Notes: generated by a model from the letters alone, not told the origin. A stretch of 35,314 nucleotides of DNA from Candidatus Gastranaerophilales bacterium (GCA_944322665.1 CALUPM010000012.1:1-35314), one strand, 5' to 3'. Shown: positions 1 through 7,035, counted from the first letter of the stretch. Numbers and translations: made by a program.

Positions 1-279
1 TTTATTACGCGCTCCACTACGAACGTCGCTTTCTTATGCAATGCCTCGTTCTCATCCGGCTTCGCACTCTGGATCGCAGGGATTAATATTAACAGCATCG
101 CGCCTATTATACCCAGGCTGATTAATATTTCCATCATTGTAAAGCCCGTGTAATACTTACACGCGCTTTTTACTGCGGTTGTTGCGTTTTCGACTAGTCT
201 TTTTACCCAAAACCCGCTCAGGAGCTTATTATACGGGTGCCCCCCCCCCCCTAAAATCCTTGTCCTGTCTGTGTTTCAT
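1..279 (-). CDS. Type IV pilin-like prepilin, 3' part outside window, frame broken at a G12 tract
   Basis: Read on the minus strand, this frame contains a class III prepilin motif: GFTMMEILISLGIIG, with glycine before the cleavage site, phenylalanine at +1, glutamate at +5 and a hydrophobic helix after it, followed by a polar stretch (PAIQSAKPDENEALHKKA) that runs off the left edge. Such proteins are processed by a prepilin peptidase and build type IV pili or pseudopili. The only credible start is the ATG at 279, preceded by AAAGGAG and AGAGG. From it, the 12-G run (251-240) leads to a TAA after 16 residues. With 11 or 14 G the ATG would read straight into the pilin frame. No ATG, GTG or TTG lies in the pilin frame upstream of the motif. 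The leader would be about 40 residues, which is long. The gene could be phase-variable and OFF here, a sequencing error, or a decayed gene. Confidence 0.7.
240..251. repeat. Homopolymer tract of 12 C (G on the coding strand of the pilin gene)
   Basis: Twelve consecutive C residues lie ten codons after the pilin gene's start. Runs of this kind gain and lose bases by slippage during replication and are a classic switch in contingency genes. The tract length decides the frame: 12 gives a 16-residue peptide, while 11 or 14 gives the pilin. Long homopolymers are also a common site of sequencing or assembly error. Confidence 0.85.
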
Positions 280-318
280 ACCTCTTTGCTCCTTTGCTCG
301 CTTTTTACTTTATTCTTT

Positions 319-347
319 ATTATAACCTATTTCTTTACGTTCCGCAA
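319..347 (-). promoter_or_regulatory. Promoter of the pilin-like gene
   Basis: On the minus strand a perfect -10 box TATAAT (324-319) is preceded, after a 17-base spacer, by TTGCGG (347-342), which matches the first half of the -35 consensus. The -10 box is about 40 bases upstream of the ATG at 279, leaving room for the AAAGGAG site. This supports expression of the interrupted gene. Confidence 0.55.
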
Positions 348-559
348 GGGGGGGAATTTTTGAAACTATGCTTTTATACTTTGTTTCAAAACCCTTAATC
401 CCGTAAATTTTACGCACTCTCCGACTTTTGTTGACTTCTAATCAAATATCATTATTTACATGGAAAAACCCGTCCAAATAGAGGATTTTTTTTTATGAAA
501 TTACGTCAAACTGTAAGTATAGCCGTATATTTATAAAAAAGTGGTTCAGAGGTAGAGTT
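348..559. other. Intergenic region between divergent pilin and flagellar genes
   Basis: AT-rich spacer that must carry the promoter of the flagellar genes at 560. A TTGACT at 431-436 is a possible -35 box, but no good -10 box sits at the right distance, and I see no clear sigma-28 (TAAA-N15-GCCGATAA) site. Nothing else is recognised. Confidence 0.4.
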
Positions 560-1258
560 ATGAAAATCAATGGCGGAATTCGTTATTTTGAAAGAGGCAT
601 AGACCTTTCTATAAGGGCTATGCAGGTTCAGACCGAGTTGATGTCTATTGCAAACGAAAATATTATCGGTTTTGATAAAGTCGGGTATCAGAGGCAGGAA
701 GCTGTCGTGTCGTCTTTTTCGGAATTTATCGGAGTAAACGGGATTTCAAAAACAACCGACACCAAAATCGGCCGTATCGCGATGTCTGAAAATCCGCTTG
801 ACTTTGCAATAGCAACCGAAGGTTACTTCCAGACAGAAAGCGATGACGGGGTTAAACTCACCCGCGACGGAAGATTTAAGCTTGACAAAGACGGAAATCT
901 TCTCACACTAGACGACAGACGCGTGCTTTCTAATGCAGGTATGCCGATTACACTGCCTGTTGTGCCGGAAAAAGTTGAGGATGTAAAAGTTGACGAAAGC
1001 GGACTGGTTAAAGTTCTGGACAAAAATACCGGCGAACTTCTTCTCGCCGGGCATATCGGGGTCGTTGACGCAAACGGGATGATTATTACCGAACCGCAGG
1101 TTAAGCAGGGTTACAACGAATATTCCAACGTTGCGCTTCAAAATGAATTCATGACAATGATGCCCATTATCAGAAATTTTGACGCCAACAGACAGCTGTT
1201 TATGATTCAAAACCAGAATCTCCAGAAGGTAATATCACAGCTCGGAAGCGTTTCTTAA
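560..1258 (+). CDS. Flagellar hook-basal body protein (FlgF/FlgG-type rod protein)
   Basis: A 232-residue protein of the FlgE/FlgF/FlgG axial family, exported by the flagellar type III apparatus to form the rod or hook. The N-terminal rod-domain motif is present in altered form (SIANENIIGFDKVGYQRQ, compare NxANxxTxGYK). It is followed by the typical central segment LDFAIATEGYFQ and TRDGRFKLDKDGNLLT, and the C-terminal helix ends FMTMMPIIRNFDANRQLF, as in rod proteins. It is slightly shorter than usual for FlgF or FlgG (about 250-260). AGAGGTAGAG sits just before the ATG. It is the first of four rod genes. I cannot decide between FlgF and FlgG; order and divergence hint at the FlgF role. Confidence 0.85.
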   Translation: MKINGGIRYFERGIDLSIRAMQVQTELMSIANENIIGFDKVGYQRQEAVVSSFSEFIGVNGISKTTDTKIGRIAMSENPLDFAIATEGYFQTESDDGVKLTRDGRFKLDKDGNLLTLDDRRVLSNAGMPITLPVVPEKVEDVKVDESGLVKVLDKNTGELLLAGHIGVVDANGMIITEPQVKQGYNEYSNVALQNEFMTMMPIIRNFDANRQLFMIQNQNLQKVISQLGSVS

Positions 1259-1281
1259 GTTAAGGATGAGGACTAAGAATT

Positions 1282-1995
1282 ATGCATAATTTACAGGCAA
1301 TCATAAGAAAAGGTGTAAATAACGTTACAAACCAGTGGGACAGGCTGGGTTACGTTGCAAATGCGCTTGCTAACTACAACACCCACGGGTATAAAGCCGT
1401 ACGTTTTGAACAAATGCTCAATGAGGACGGCTACCTGACCGGCGCAATCAGGACTGACCACAGCAACGGGTCTTTTCGCGTTACAAGCAACCCTTATGAT
1501 GTCGCAATTACAGGCCCCGGGTTTATTCCTGTAATTTCGCCCTCAGGAGAAGTTCAATACACCCGTGACGGAGCGTTTAAACAGGGTAAAGACGGTTATC
1601 TTGTGACAAATGACGACTGGCTTGTCGGAGAAGGCATAAAAATTCCGACTAACTGCTACAAATTTTTAATCAAACCGAACGGGGATGTTATGGTCTATGA
1701 TGCGGTAGATTCTCCGGGTCGTAAAGCCGGCAATATTCCGCTGGTACAGTTCGACAATCCGGAAGGGCTTGAACAGGGCAGTCTGAACAAGCTTGTGCCT
1801 ACTGAAGACTCAGGTGAAGCAAGACTTGTTAAAGAACACGAATATTTCGCACAGAATAATCTGGAGAATTCAAATGTCAATATCTTTGACAATGTAGGTA
1901 CAATGTTAAGACTTAACGCGTCAATGCTTGCAAGCACAAGATTGATGAAAGTAGTCGACGATATGTACAACAAGTCAATAAATATCAGAGAATAA
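1282..1995 (+). CDS. flgG: Flagellar basal-body rod protein, FlgG-like
   Basis: A 237-residue paralogue of the preceding protein. The start region NALANYNTHGYKAVRFEQ is the rod N-terminal motif; YTRDGAFKQGKDGYLVT is the shared central motif; LVQFDNPEGLEQ resembles the FlgG segment (A/S)FxNPxGLE; and NNLENSNVNIFDNVGTML matches the C-terminal LExSNVN signature of FlgG. This makes distal rod protein FlgG the better of the two names, though the gene could be called FlgF/FlgG-like. It starts 23 bases after the previous stop, with AAGGATGAGG upstream, so the two are co-transcribed. The N-terminus departs from the usual FlgG form (MHNLQAIIRKGVNNV), as does its neighbour's. Confidence 0.78.
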   Translation: MHNLQAIIRKGVNNVTNQWDRLGYVANALANYNTHGYKAVRFEQMLNEDGYLTGAIRTDHSNGSFRVTSNPYDVAITGPGFIPVISPSGEVQYTRDGAFKQGKDGYLVTNDDWLVGEGIKIPTNCYKFLIKPNGDVMVYDAVDSPGRKAGNIPLVQFDNPEGLEQGSLNKLVPTEDSGEARLVKEHEYFAQNNLENSNVNIFDNVGTMLRLNASMLASTRLMKVVDDMYNKSINIRE

Positions 1996-2051
1996 TAATT
2001 TTGCCGCGGTAAATTAAAATCCGCAGCCTAACAAAAAAAGAAAGGATAAAA

Positions 2052-2399
2052 ATGTTTACATCATTAGATCACATGGGACGGGTAGGATTAATGCTTGACC
2101 TTATTACGCAAAGACAGGTCGCAATAGGTTCAAACCTTGCAAACATGGATACTCCGGGTTATGTAAGACGTGATATTGACTTTGCCGAATACTTAGGCTC
2201 AATGAACAGCCCGCTGGAAACAAAATTATCCGAAAAACTCGGCGCTTCAGCCGTAATTTCACAGAGAACTTACGAAGAAATCCGTCCGGATAAAGAATTG
2301 ATGGAACTTCAGCACAACGCCATTTTATACACAATGGCAACAAGACGTATGTCTAATATTATTACCGAAATGAAAACGGTAATTAACGTAGGTAAGTAA
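2052..2399 (+). CDS. flgB: Flagellar basal-body rod protein FlgB
   Basis: A 115-residue protein of the size expected for the proximal rod protein FlgB. The diagnostic motif NLANMDTPGYVRRDIDF (the FlgB form of NxANxxTPGY, followed by a D-F pair) lies around residues 28-44. The C-terminal helix contains NAILYTMATRRMSNIITEMKTVI, as in FlgB (N-x3-Y-x8-M). It is assembled by the type III export apparatus at the base of the rod with FlgC and FliE. AAAGGA lies at a good distance before the ATG. It follows flgG after 56 bases and is followed by flgC after 49 bases. Confidence 0.92.
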   Translation: MFTSLDHMGRVGLMLDLITQRQVAIGSNLANMDTPGYVRRDIDFAEYLGSMNSPLETKLSEKLGASAVISQRTYEEIRPDKELMELQHNAILYTMATRRMSNIITEMKTVINVGK

Positions 2400-2448
2400 T
2401 TTTTAAAGTTCTGAAAAACAGAACAAAAAAGAACAGGAGCGTAAAATT

Positions 2449-2892
2449 ATGAGTCTTTTAGGTTCAATGGATATAGGACAAAGAGCCCTCCGCACACACG
2501 GGCTGAGGCTTGACGTTCACTCCAGAAACATGGCAAATGTAGATACGCCTAATTATATAAGACGTATTCCTGTACTGAACGCCACGGAAGAAATCTCCTT
2601 CCACGGGCTTTTGAACGAAATGAAAGAAGATGTTTTTGGAATAGGAACTCTGCCGCTTTTGCAGGGCGGGGTTGTGTTTAACGGATGCGTGGAGGATCCG
2701 ACTCTTGGTGAAAGGATTTACAAACCCGGACATCCGGACGCTGACGCAAACGGTTACATAAGAGCCTCAAACGTAAACCCGATGGTCGAAATGGCTGATG
2801 CTATTCTGGCTCAGAGAGCTTACGAAGCAAACCTTGCGCTCGTTAATATTACAAAATCAATGGCGCAGAGAGCAACCGAAATCGGAAGATAA
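2449..2892 (+). CDS. flgC: Flagellar basal-body rod protein FlgC
   Basis: A 147-residue protein of normal FlgC length. The N-terminal motif NMANVDTPNYIRR is the rod signature, and the C-terminal part GYIRASNVNPMVEMADAILAQRAYEANLALVN is the highly conserved FlgC end (VxxSNVNPxxEMxxxIxAxRxYEAN). It forms the proximal rod with FlgB. AGGAG lies ahead of the ATG. It is the last gene of the flagellar set here; fliE, which often follows flgC, is absent, and an unrelated glycosyltransferase with its own -10 box follows. Confidence 0.93.
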   Translation: MSLLGSMDIGQRALRTHGLRLDVHSRNMANVDTPNYIRRIPVLNATEEISFHGLLNEMKEDVFGIGTLPLLQGGVVFNGCVEDPTLGERIYKPGHPDADANGYIRASNVNPMVEMADAILAQRAYEANLALVNITKSMAQRATEIGR

Positions 2893-2930
2893 ATTTTAGT
2901 TAATTATATAGCAGATATTTTTTATCTTTG

Positions 2931-2942
2931 TGATATTATAAT
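2931..2942 (+). promoter_or_regulatory. Likely -10 region for the glycosyltransferase
   Basis: A perfect TATAAT (2937-2942) lies 13 bases upstream of the ATG at 2956. There is no clear -35 box at 17 bases. AGAGG between the box and the ATG acts as ribosome binding site, so the leader would be very short. Confidence 0.35.
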
Positions 2943-2955
2943 CGCAGAGGTAAAC

Positions 2956-3945
2956 ATGCCTAAAATATCAATAATAATTCCTGTTTACAATGTAGAAAAT
3001 TATCTGTCTGAATGTTTGGACAGTATAATTTCACAAACGCTTAAAGATATAGAAATAATCTGCATTAATGACGGATCTACAGACAACTCTTTAAAGATTT
3101 TACAGGAATATAAAACAAAAGACAACAGAATTACAATCATTGATAAAAAAAACGAAGGCTCCGGAATTGCCAGAAATATTGGAATGGCAGGAGCAAAAGG
3201 CGAATATATATATTTTGCAGATTCAGATGACTGGCTTGCAGACTGTTCGGTGCTTGAGAAAATTTATAATGCCGCAGAAAAAAACTGCCTTGATATTTTA
3301 ATTTTCGGCGGGTATTCCTGCTACTATAAGTGCGACAGATTAATCAAATGGAAAGGCCGTTACAAACTTAGCAAAATAAACAAAAAATATTTTAAGAATG
3401 TTTTCAGTGCAGAAGATATAAAACAAGATATTTTTAAAATTCCTTCAACAGCCTGGACAAAGCTTTACAGACGCGAATTTTTGGCTGATAACGATATAAA
3501 ATTTCAACAGATAAAAATAGGACAGGATCAATTGTTCTTTTTCCACTCTATGATTACAGCGAAGCGGATGAAAGTTTTGAATGACTACCTTTACTGCTAC
3601 CGTAAAGAGAGAAAAGGCAGCGTCACATTTTTAAAGCGGAAGCGGAATTTTTCGCCGTTATACGTAACCCGAGCAATAGAAGAACTTTTAAAAAAGCTGG
3701 ATAGAACTGATGAATATCTGGAAATATCAATAGACAGATATTTTAGCAAAGCGACCTCGTGGCTGGGGCGTTTTGACAGAAAATTAAAGCCGGAATATTA
3801 CGTACAATATATAGAATTATTAACACACATTCAAAACAGCTGCAACGGCTGGTGGAAGTACTTTAACCCGACAAAAGGGGACGGCTACTGGCGGCTTAAA
3901 ATAAAACAAAATATTGCAAAAATAAAATACAGACTTTTAAAATAA
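2956..3945 (+). CDS. Family 2 glycosyltransferase
   Basis: A 329-residue GT-A fold glycosyltransferase. The first strand ISIIIPVYNVENYL, the ICINDGSTDNS nucleotide-binding segment, the NEGSGIARNIG segment and the metal-binding DxD in FADSDDWL are all present within the first 95 residues, in the usual order. Family members transfer a sugar from a nucleotide sugar to a polysaccharide, lipid or protein acceptor at the inner face of the membrane. The C-terminal 200 residues are lysine- and tyrosine-rich, contain no obvious membrane helix and give no hint of the acceptor. The gene is more AT-rich than the flagellar genes before it. Its place after flgC could suggest flagellin or surface glycosylation, but that is only proximity. 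Confidence 0.88.
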   Translation: MPKISIIIPVYNVENYLSECLDSIISQTLKDIEIICINDGSTDNSLKILQEYKTKDNRITIIDKKNEGSGIARNIGMAGAKGEYIYFADSDDWLADCSVLEKIYNAAEKNCLDILIFGGYSCYYKCDRLIKWKGRYKLSKINKKYFKNVFSAEDIKQDIFKIPSTAWTKLYRREFLADNDIKFQQIKIGQDQLFFFHSMITAKRMKVLNDYLYCYRKERKGSVTFLKRKRNFSPLYVTRAIEELLKKLDRTDEYLEISIDRYFSKATSWLGRFDRKLKPEYYVQYIELLTHIQNSCNGWWKYFNPTKGDGYWRLKIKQNIAKIKYRLLK

Positions 3946-4012
3946 AAATGTTTGTGATAGGATAAATCATGCGGCAGCATGGTCTGCAGTTGAAAACAAA
4001 ATAAAGAAAAGA

Positions 4013-4026
4013 TATGTCGTAGTGGC
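4013..4026 (+). repeat. Copy of the tRNA-Leu 5' end (14 bases)
   Basis: The 14 bases TATGTCGTAGTGGC at 4013-4026 recur exactly at 4140-4153, where they form the start of tRNA-Leu (acceptor strand GTCGTAG). The rest of a tRNA does not follow here; instead there is a 10-bp hairpin GAAAAACAAC/GTTGTTTTTC. It looks like the remnant of a broken tandem tRNA copy. Confidence 0.6.
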
Positions 4027-4142
4027 ACTCTGCCGAGAAAAACAACTGAGTGTTGTTTTTCGAGAGGGTACTAAGCGAAGCGTGTACTTCCGCCACAGGC
4101 AGTTCAATCAGGAACAGTAAAAATTTTATATTTTATCGTTAT

Positions 4143-4223
4143 GTCGTAGTGGCGGAATGGTATACGCGCACGTTTGAGGGGCGTGTGGAGAGATCCGTGC
4201 GGGTTCAAGTCCCGCCTACGACA
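4143..4223 (+). tRNA. tRNA-Leu(GAG)
   Basis: An 81-base class II tRNA. The acceptor GTCGTAG (4143-4149) pairs with CTACGAC (4216-4222), and the discriminator is A. The D stem is GCG/CGC. The anticodon stem CACGT/GCGTG encloses the loop TTGAGGG, with anticodon GAG (reads CUC/CUU, leucine). The variable arm contains GGA/TCC, and the T arm is GCGGG-TTCAAGT-CCCGC. No CCA is encoded. A terminator follows directly. Confidence 0.95.
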
Positions 4224-4226
4224 AAT

Positions 4227-4260
4227 AAAAAAGGCTATAACTTTTGTTATGGCCTTTTTT
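4227..4260 (+). terminator. Rho-independent terminator after tRNA-Leu
   Basis: AAAAAAGGC-TATAAC, a T-rich loop and GTTAT-GGCCTTTTTT form a stem of about 14 pairs with one G-U pair, ending in six T. It starts four bases after the tRNA. Confidence 0.85.
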
Positions 4261-4422
4261 ATTGTATGATGGTATTGACGCGAAACGCAAAATAGCGGGT
4301 TCAGCGAATTTGCGGACGGACGACACGAACGAAAGTAAGTTAGTCCGGATAGCGAGGAAATTGAGCGGTGTTGAACCGTAGGTTCAAAAGCGAAACTTTC
4401 CGAGCGTGGAGCAAATCCAAGA

Positions 4423-4440
4423 CAAGTCCCGCCTACGACA
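4423..4440 (+). repeat. Copy of the tRNA-Leu 3' end (18 bases)
   Basis: The 18 bases CAAGTCCCGCCTACGACA match exactly the T-loop, T-stem and acceptor end of tRNA-Leu (4206-4223), 217 bases downstream. The intervening 4261-4422 is not tRNA-like and codes for nothing I recognise. A direct repeat of a tRNA 3' end is the usual footprint of an integration site, but the segment is too short to be an element, so a decayed tandem tRNA copy is as likely. Confidence 0.65.
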
Positions 4441-4444
4441 CCAT

Positions 4445-4473
4445 AAAAAGCGAGATTTAAAACCTCGCTTTTT
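4445..4473. terminator. Bidirectional terminator
   Basis: AAAAAGCGAG (4445-4454) pairs with CTCGCTTTTT (4464-4473) around a 9-base loop. It is flanked by A on one side and T on the other and can stop transcription from both strands, including the RhuM-Fic gene whose stop codon overlaps it. Confidence 0.85.
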
Positions 4474-5470
4474 ATTTTATTTCTCTGTTTAAAACACTTA
4501 CAACAATCTGCTTCATTGTTTCCATTTCTTTAGGTTTACTTTCTGCTATCAGCAGGGTCAATGCAAACAGTGTTCCATTATCAATAAGCGGTTTATCATT
4601 TTTGTATAACATATTATTTTTATCAAGAAAATATAAAAAGCAGCTTGCCGCAATTCTTTTGTTGCCATCAGAGAATGAATGGTTCTTTGTTATCAGATAT
4701 AAAAGCATTGCGGCTTTTTCTTCCAAAGTCGGATAAAGTTCTTTCCCGTCAAAGGTTTGATATATTTGATTAACTGAGCTTTCAAAAGAATTGTCTTTGG
4801 GGTTTGCAAAAACATCCGAGGCAAACTCGGATTTCATATTGTCTATAACTTGCAGAAATTCTTCTGTAGAAATCCGTACAGCTTCTTTTTTTGTTAGTCC
4901 TTTTTTGTCCAGAGTTTTATGGTCAAAGTTATCAAGCAAGTCCAATCCCTTAGCAAAATTTTCAAGCAAATTTGCAACATCTTGAGCCTTTTCAACTGTA
5001 TCAATTTGATTATTCAAACTTCTTGAAAGCAGACTGACGCTTGTTTGGAGGGCTTCTATTTTGCTTTTTTGTGATTGCAAAAGCTTTTCATTTACCGCAT
5101 AGCCTTTAGTCAGATAATCTCTCAAAACACTAGTTGCCCAGATTCTGAATTGTGTAGCCTTCTTAGAGTTTACTCTGTAACCTACAGCAATAATCATGTC
5201 AAGATTGTAGTAAGCTGTTTCTCTTAAAACATCCCTGTTTCCTTCTTTTTGAACTATTTCCAAAATGGAAATAGTTGAACTCTTTTGGAGTTCTTCTTCT
5301 CTGTAAATATTATTTATATGCTTATTTATTGCAGGAATTTTAACACCAAAAAGTTCTGCCATGGCTTTTTGTGTCAGCCAGATTGTATCCTGTTCGAGTT
5401 TAACATCAAGTGATACAGAACCATCATCGCTTTTATAGATTATAATTTCACCTTTATTCAAGTTTTCCAC
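4472..5470 (-). CDS. RhuM-type protein with C-terminal Fic/Doc domain
   Basis: A 332-residue two-domain protein. The first half is the RhuM domain (IWLTQKAMAELFGVKIPAINKHI, then RETAYYNLDMIIAVGYRVNS and the RIWATSVLRDYLTKGYAVN segment, residues about 30-125). The second half carries the Fic/Doc active-site motif HSFSDGNKR (residues 264-272). Fic proteins transfer AMP or phosphate onto target proteins. NKR in place of NGR is the form seen in Doc, the phage P1 toxin that phosphorylates EF-Tu. The start is a GTG with AAAGGAG eight bases ahead. No antitoxin-like partner gene lies beside it. RhuM was named as a Salmonella pathogenicity-island protein of unknown role. Toxin activity is possible but not shown. 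Confidence 0.85.
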   Translation of the reverse strand: MENLNKGEIIIYKSDDGSVSLDVKLEQDTIWLTQKAMAELFGVKIPAINKHINNIYREEELQKSSTISILEIVQKEGNRDVLRETAYYNLDMIIAVGYRVNSKKATQFRIWATSVLRDYLTKGYAVNEKLLQSQKSKIEALQTSVSLLSRSLNNQIDTVEKAQDVANLLENFAKGLDLLDNFDHKTLDKKGLTKKEAVRISTEEFLQVIDNMKSEFASDVFANPKDNSFESSVNQIYQTFDGKELYPTLEEKAAMLLYLITKNHSFSDGNKRIAASCFLYFLDKNNMLYKNDKPLIDNGTLFALTLLIAESKPKEMETMKQIVVSVLNREIK

Positions 5471-5489
5471 TAAATAAACTCCTTTGTTA

Positions 5490-5506
5490 TGTTAATAATA
5501 TTAACA
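5490..5506. promoter_or_regulatory. Palindromic operator-like site before RhuM-Fic
   Basis: TGTTAATAATATTAACA is a perfect 8-1-8 palindrome lying 20 bases upstream of the GTG start, where a -10 box and the early transcript would be. A site of this form fits binding by a dimeric repressor, perhaps the gene's own product. No regulator gene is adjacent. Confidence 0.45.
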
Positions 5507-5557
5507 CAAAAATACAGCGGAATTTACACACACTCCAGCCCCTGAGCAAACCTTATG

Positions 5558-5683
5558 TTATAAATATTCCTGCATAGAGTCTTTTATAATACGGACAAGT
5601 TCTGTGTAAACGCTCATGCCTGCAATTGACCCGACGGTTTTATCAGGTACAATTCTATTGTCAAAGGGTTCCAGAATCGTAAC
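5558..5683 (-). pseudogene. Remnant of a coding region (41 codons)
   Basis: Minus-strand frame of 41 codons with protein-like composition (ILEPFDNRIVPDKTVGSIAG, then MSVYTELVRIIKDSMQEYL and TAA). It is bounded upstream by an in-frame TAG at 5686-5684 and has no ribosome binding site or long enough start. It looks like the 3' tail of a lost gene. I do not recognise the family. It could also be chance. Confidence 0.35.
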
Positions 5684-5728
5684 CTAAACGACATTTTTAT
5701 TTTTTTTTTTACAAATAAAGGTTTAATT

Positions 5729-5929
5729 ATGTATGAATTTCTTACATTATTACAGTTTGTTATTATAATAGTATTTGGAATTTCTGTATTTGTAATTTAT
5801 CAACACGGTTTTATACAAAGTAAAGTTCTGAATAGCGGAGCTTGTAACGAATTAGCGATTGCCATTCTTGTTTTTGCGGTATTGCAGCTGCTGATTTCAT
5901 ATTTATTGAAAAAATTTAGTAAAAAGTAA
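5729..5929 (+). CDS. Small two-helix membrane protein
   Basis: A 66-residue protein with two hydrophobic segments: residues about 8-25 (LQFVIIIVFGISVFVIY) and about 42-60 (ELAIAILVFAVLQLLISYLL). They are joined by a short polar loop, and the protein ends in a lysine-rich tail (KKFSKK). By the positive-inside rule the C-terminus is cytoplasmic. AAAGG lies upstream of the ATG, itself preceded by a run of 11 T (5700-5710). The family is not recognised. The gene runs towards surE on the other strand, so it is a single-gene unit. Confidence 0.6.
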   Translation: MYEFLTLLQFVIIIVFGISVFVIYQHGFIQSKVLNSGACNELAIAILVFAVLQLLISYLLKKFSKK

Positions 5930-5959
5930 ATTTCCTTGTGCATTGTTTTATCATACAGA

Positions 5960-6751
5960 TTACATCCAGTCGCAGACATCATGGTTGCAAAGGGTTTTCT
6001 CCAAATCTGTCATAACTTCTTCCTTTGTCATTTCGTAAGTTACGGGAGTTATGGAGATTTTGTTATTTCTGATAGCAGCAAGGTCAGTATTTGCGTCGGT
6101 CGGCTCTGTTGTGAGTTCGCCGGCCATCCAGTAGTAGACTTTGCCTCTCGGGTCAACCCGTTTTTCGTAAGTGTTTGTAAACATCTTTGACCCGAGTTCC
6201 GTAATCGCAATTCCTGCAATGTCATCGGCGTCAAGAAGCGGAATATTAACATTCAAAAGAGTTTTTTGCGGGAAATTAAAATCCTTAAGGCGTTTGAGCA
6301 TTCCTCTAACAAACTTCGCAGAAAAATCAAAATCATCATAATCAGAATGCATACTTGCTAAAGACACGGCTATACTTGGAATTCCCATCATAGCACCTTC
6401 CATAGCACAGCTTACCGTGCCGGAATAAAGGATATCAGACCCCAGATTCGGCCCGTGATTAATCCCTGAGATCACGATGTCCGGCTGCTCTTCTTTGGAC
6501 AAAATCGCATTTATTCCTATTTTAACGCAATCACCCGGTGTTCCCGTTGTTACCCATGAGCGCTTTGCTCCGTTAATCGGGTCAAGTTCTTCAACCCTCA
6601 AAGGCGTGTGAAGCGTGAGCGAATGTCCTGCCGCACTTCTTTCCCTGTCCGGCGCAATCACATAAACATCATGTTCCTGCGACAATTCTTTTGTAAGCAT
6701 CCTTATCCCGTTTGCAGCAATTCCGTCGTCATTTGATATTAATATTTTCAT
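5960..6751 (-). CDS. surE: 5'/3'-nucleotidase SurE
   Basis: A 263-residue SurE nucleotidase, which removes phosphate from nucleoside 5'- and 3'-monophosphates in stationary-phase and stress survival. The N-terminal motif ILISNDDGI supplies the metal-binding aspartate pair. ISGINHGPNLGSDILYSGTV provides the conserved asparagine and glycines of the active site, and RSAAGHSLTLHTPLR is also typical. The length is normal. AGGAGAG precedes the ATG. It stands alone between the convergent small membrane protein and a long non-coding region. Confidence 0.95.
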   Translation of the reverse strand: MKILISNDDGIAANGIRMLTKELSQEHDVYVIAPDRERSAAGHSLTLHTPLRVEELDPINGAKRSWVTTGTPGDCVKIGINAILSKEEQPDIVISGINHGPNLGSDILYSGTVSCAMEGAMMGIPSIAVSLASMHSDYDDFDFSAKFVRGMLKRLKDFNFPQKTLLNVNIPLLDADDIAGIAITELGSKMFTNTYEKRVDPRGKVYYWMAGELTTEPTDANTDLAAIRNNKISITPVTYEMTKEEVMTDLEKTLCNHDVCDWM

Positions 6752-6919
6752 TGTTTCTCTCCTAATCTCCTAATTCTCTTATCCCTTATTTTAGCACACT
6801 ATTTTTAATTCCGGAGCCTATATACGGGCGCAACTATTAAGTTTTGTAACAAAATATAAAAATAATAACCATTATATAGCAATTTTATATAACGAAAATT
6901 TTTTATATATATGAACACG

Positions 6920-7035
6920 AGGAACGCTTAAAATTGAGAAATCAGACAGATTTTAAGCACACACTACACTTCACACTATTTGAGGAATGAATCAATGTTT
7001 ATTCCGGAGCCCCCTAAAAAGGGCTCTTTTTTTTT
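6920..7035 (+). ncRNA. Candidate small RNA with 5' hairpin and strong terminator
   Basis: In a region without a gene, a perfect 9-bp hairpin (GCTTAAAAT 6926-6934 / ATTTTAAGC 6950-6958, 15-base loop) is followed by an unpaired CA-rich segment. Then comes a textbook terminator, GAGCCC-CCTAAAAA-GGGCTC with nine T (7007-7035). No open frame ends just before the terminator. An A/T-only stretch (about 6880-6912) lies where a promoter should be, but no clear -35 box is seen. It matches no RNA family I know. The 5' end is a guess. Confidence 0.45.

Noticed and set aside
4050-4295. 81-codon frame on the plus strand
   Set aside because: It runs straight through tRNA-Leu and its terminator, so it cannot be a normal gene.
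4261-4422. Mobile element between tRNA copies
   Set aside because: Only about 160 bases with no coding frame, inverted ends or integrase.
5936-6190. Plus-strand frame opposite surE
   Set aside because: Antisense to the conserved surE gene, without expression signals.
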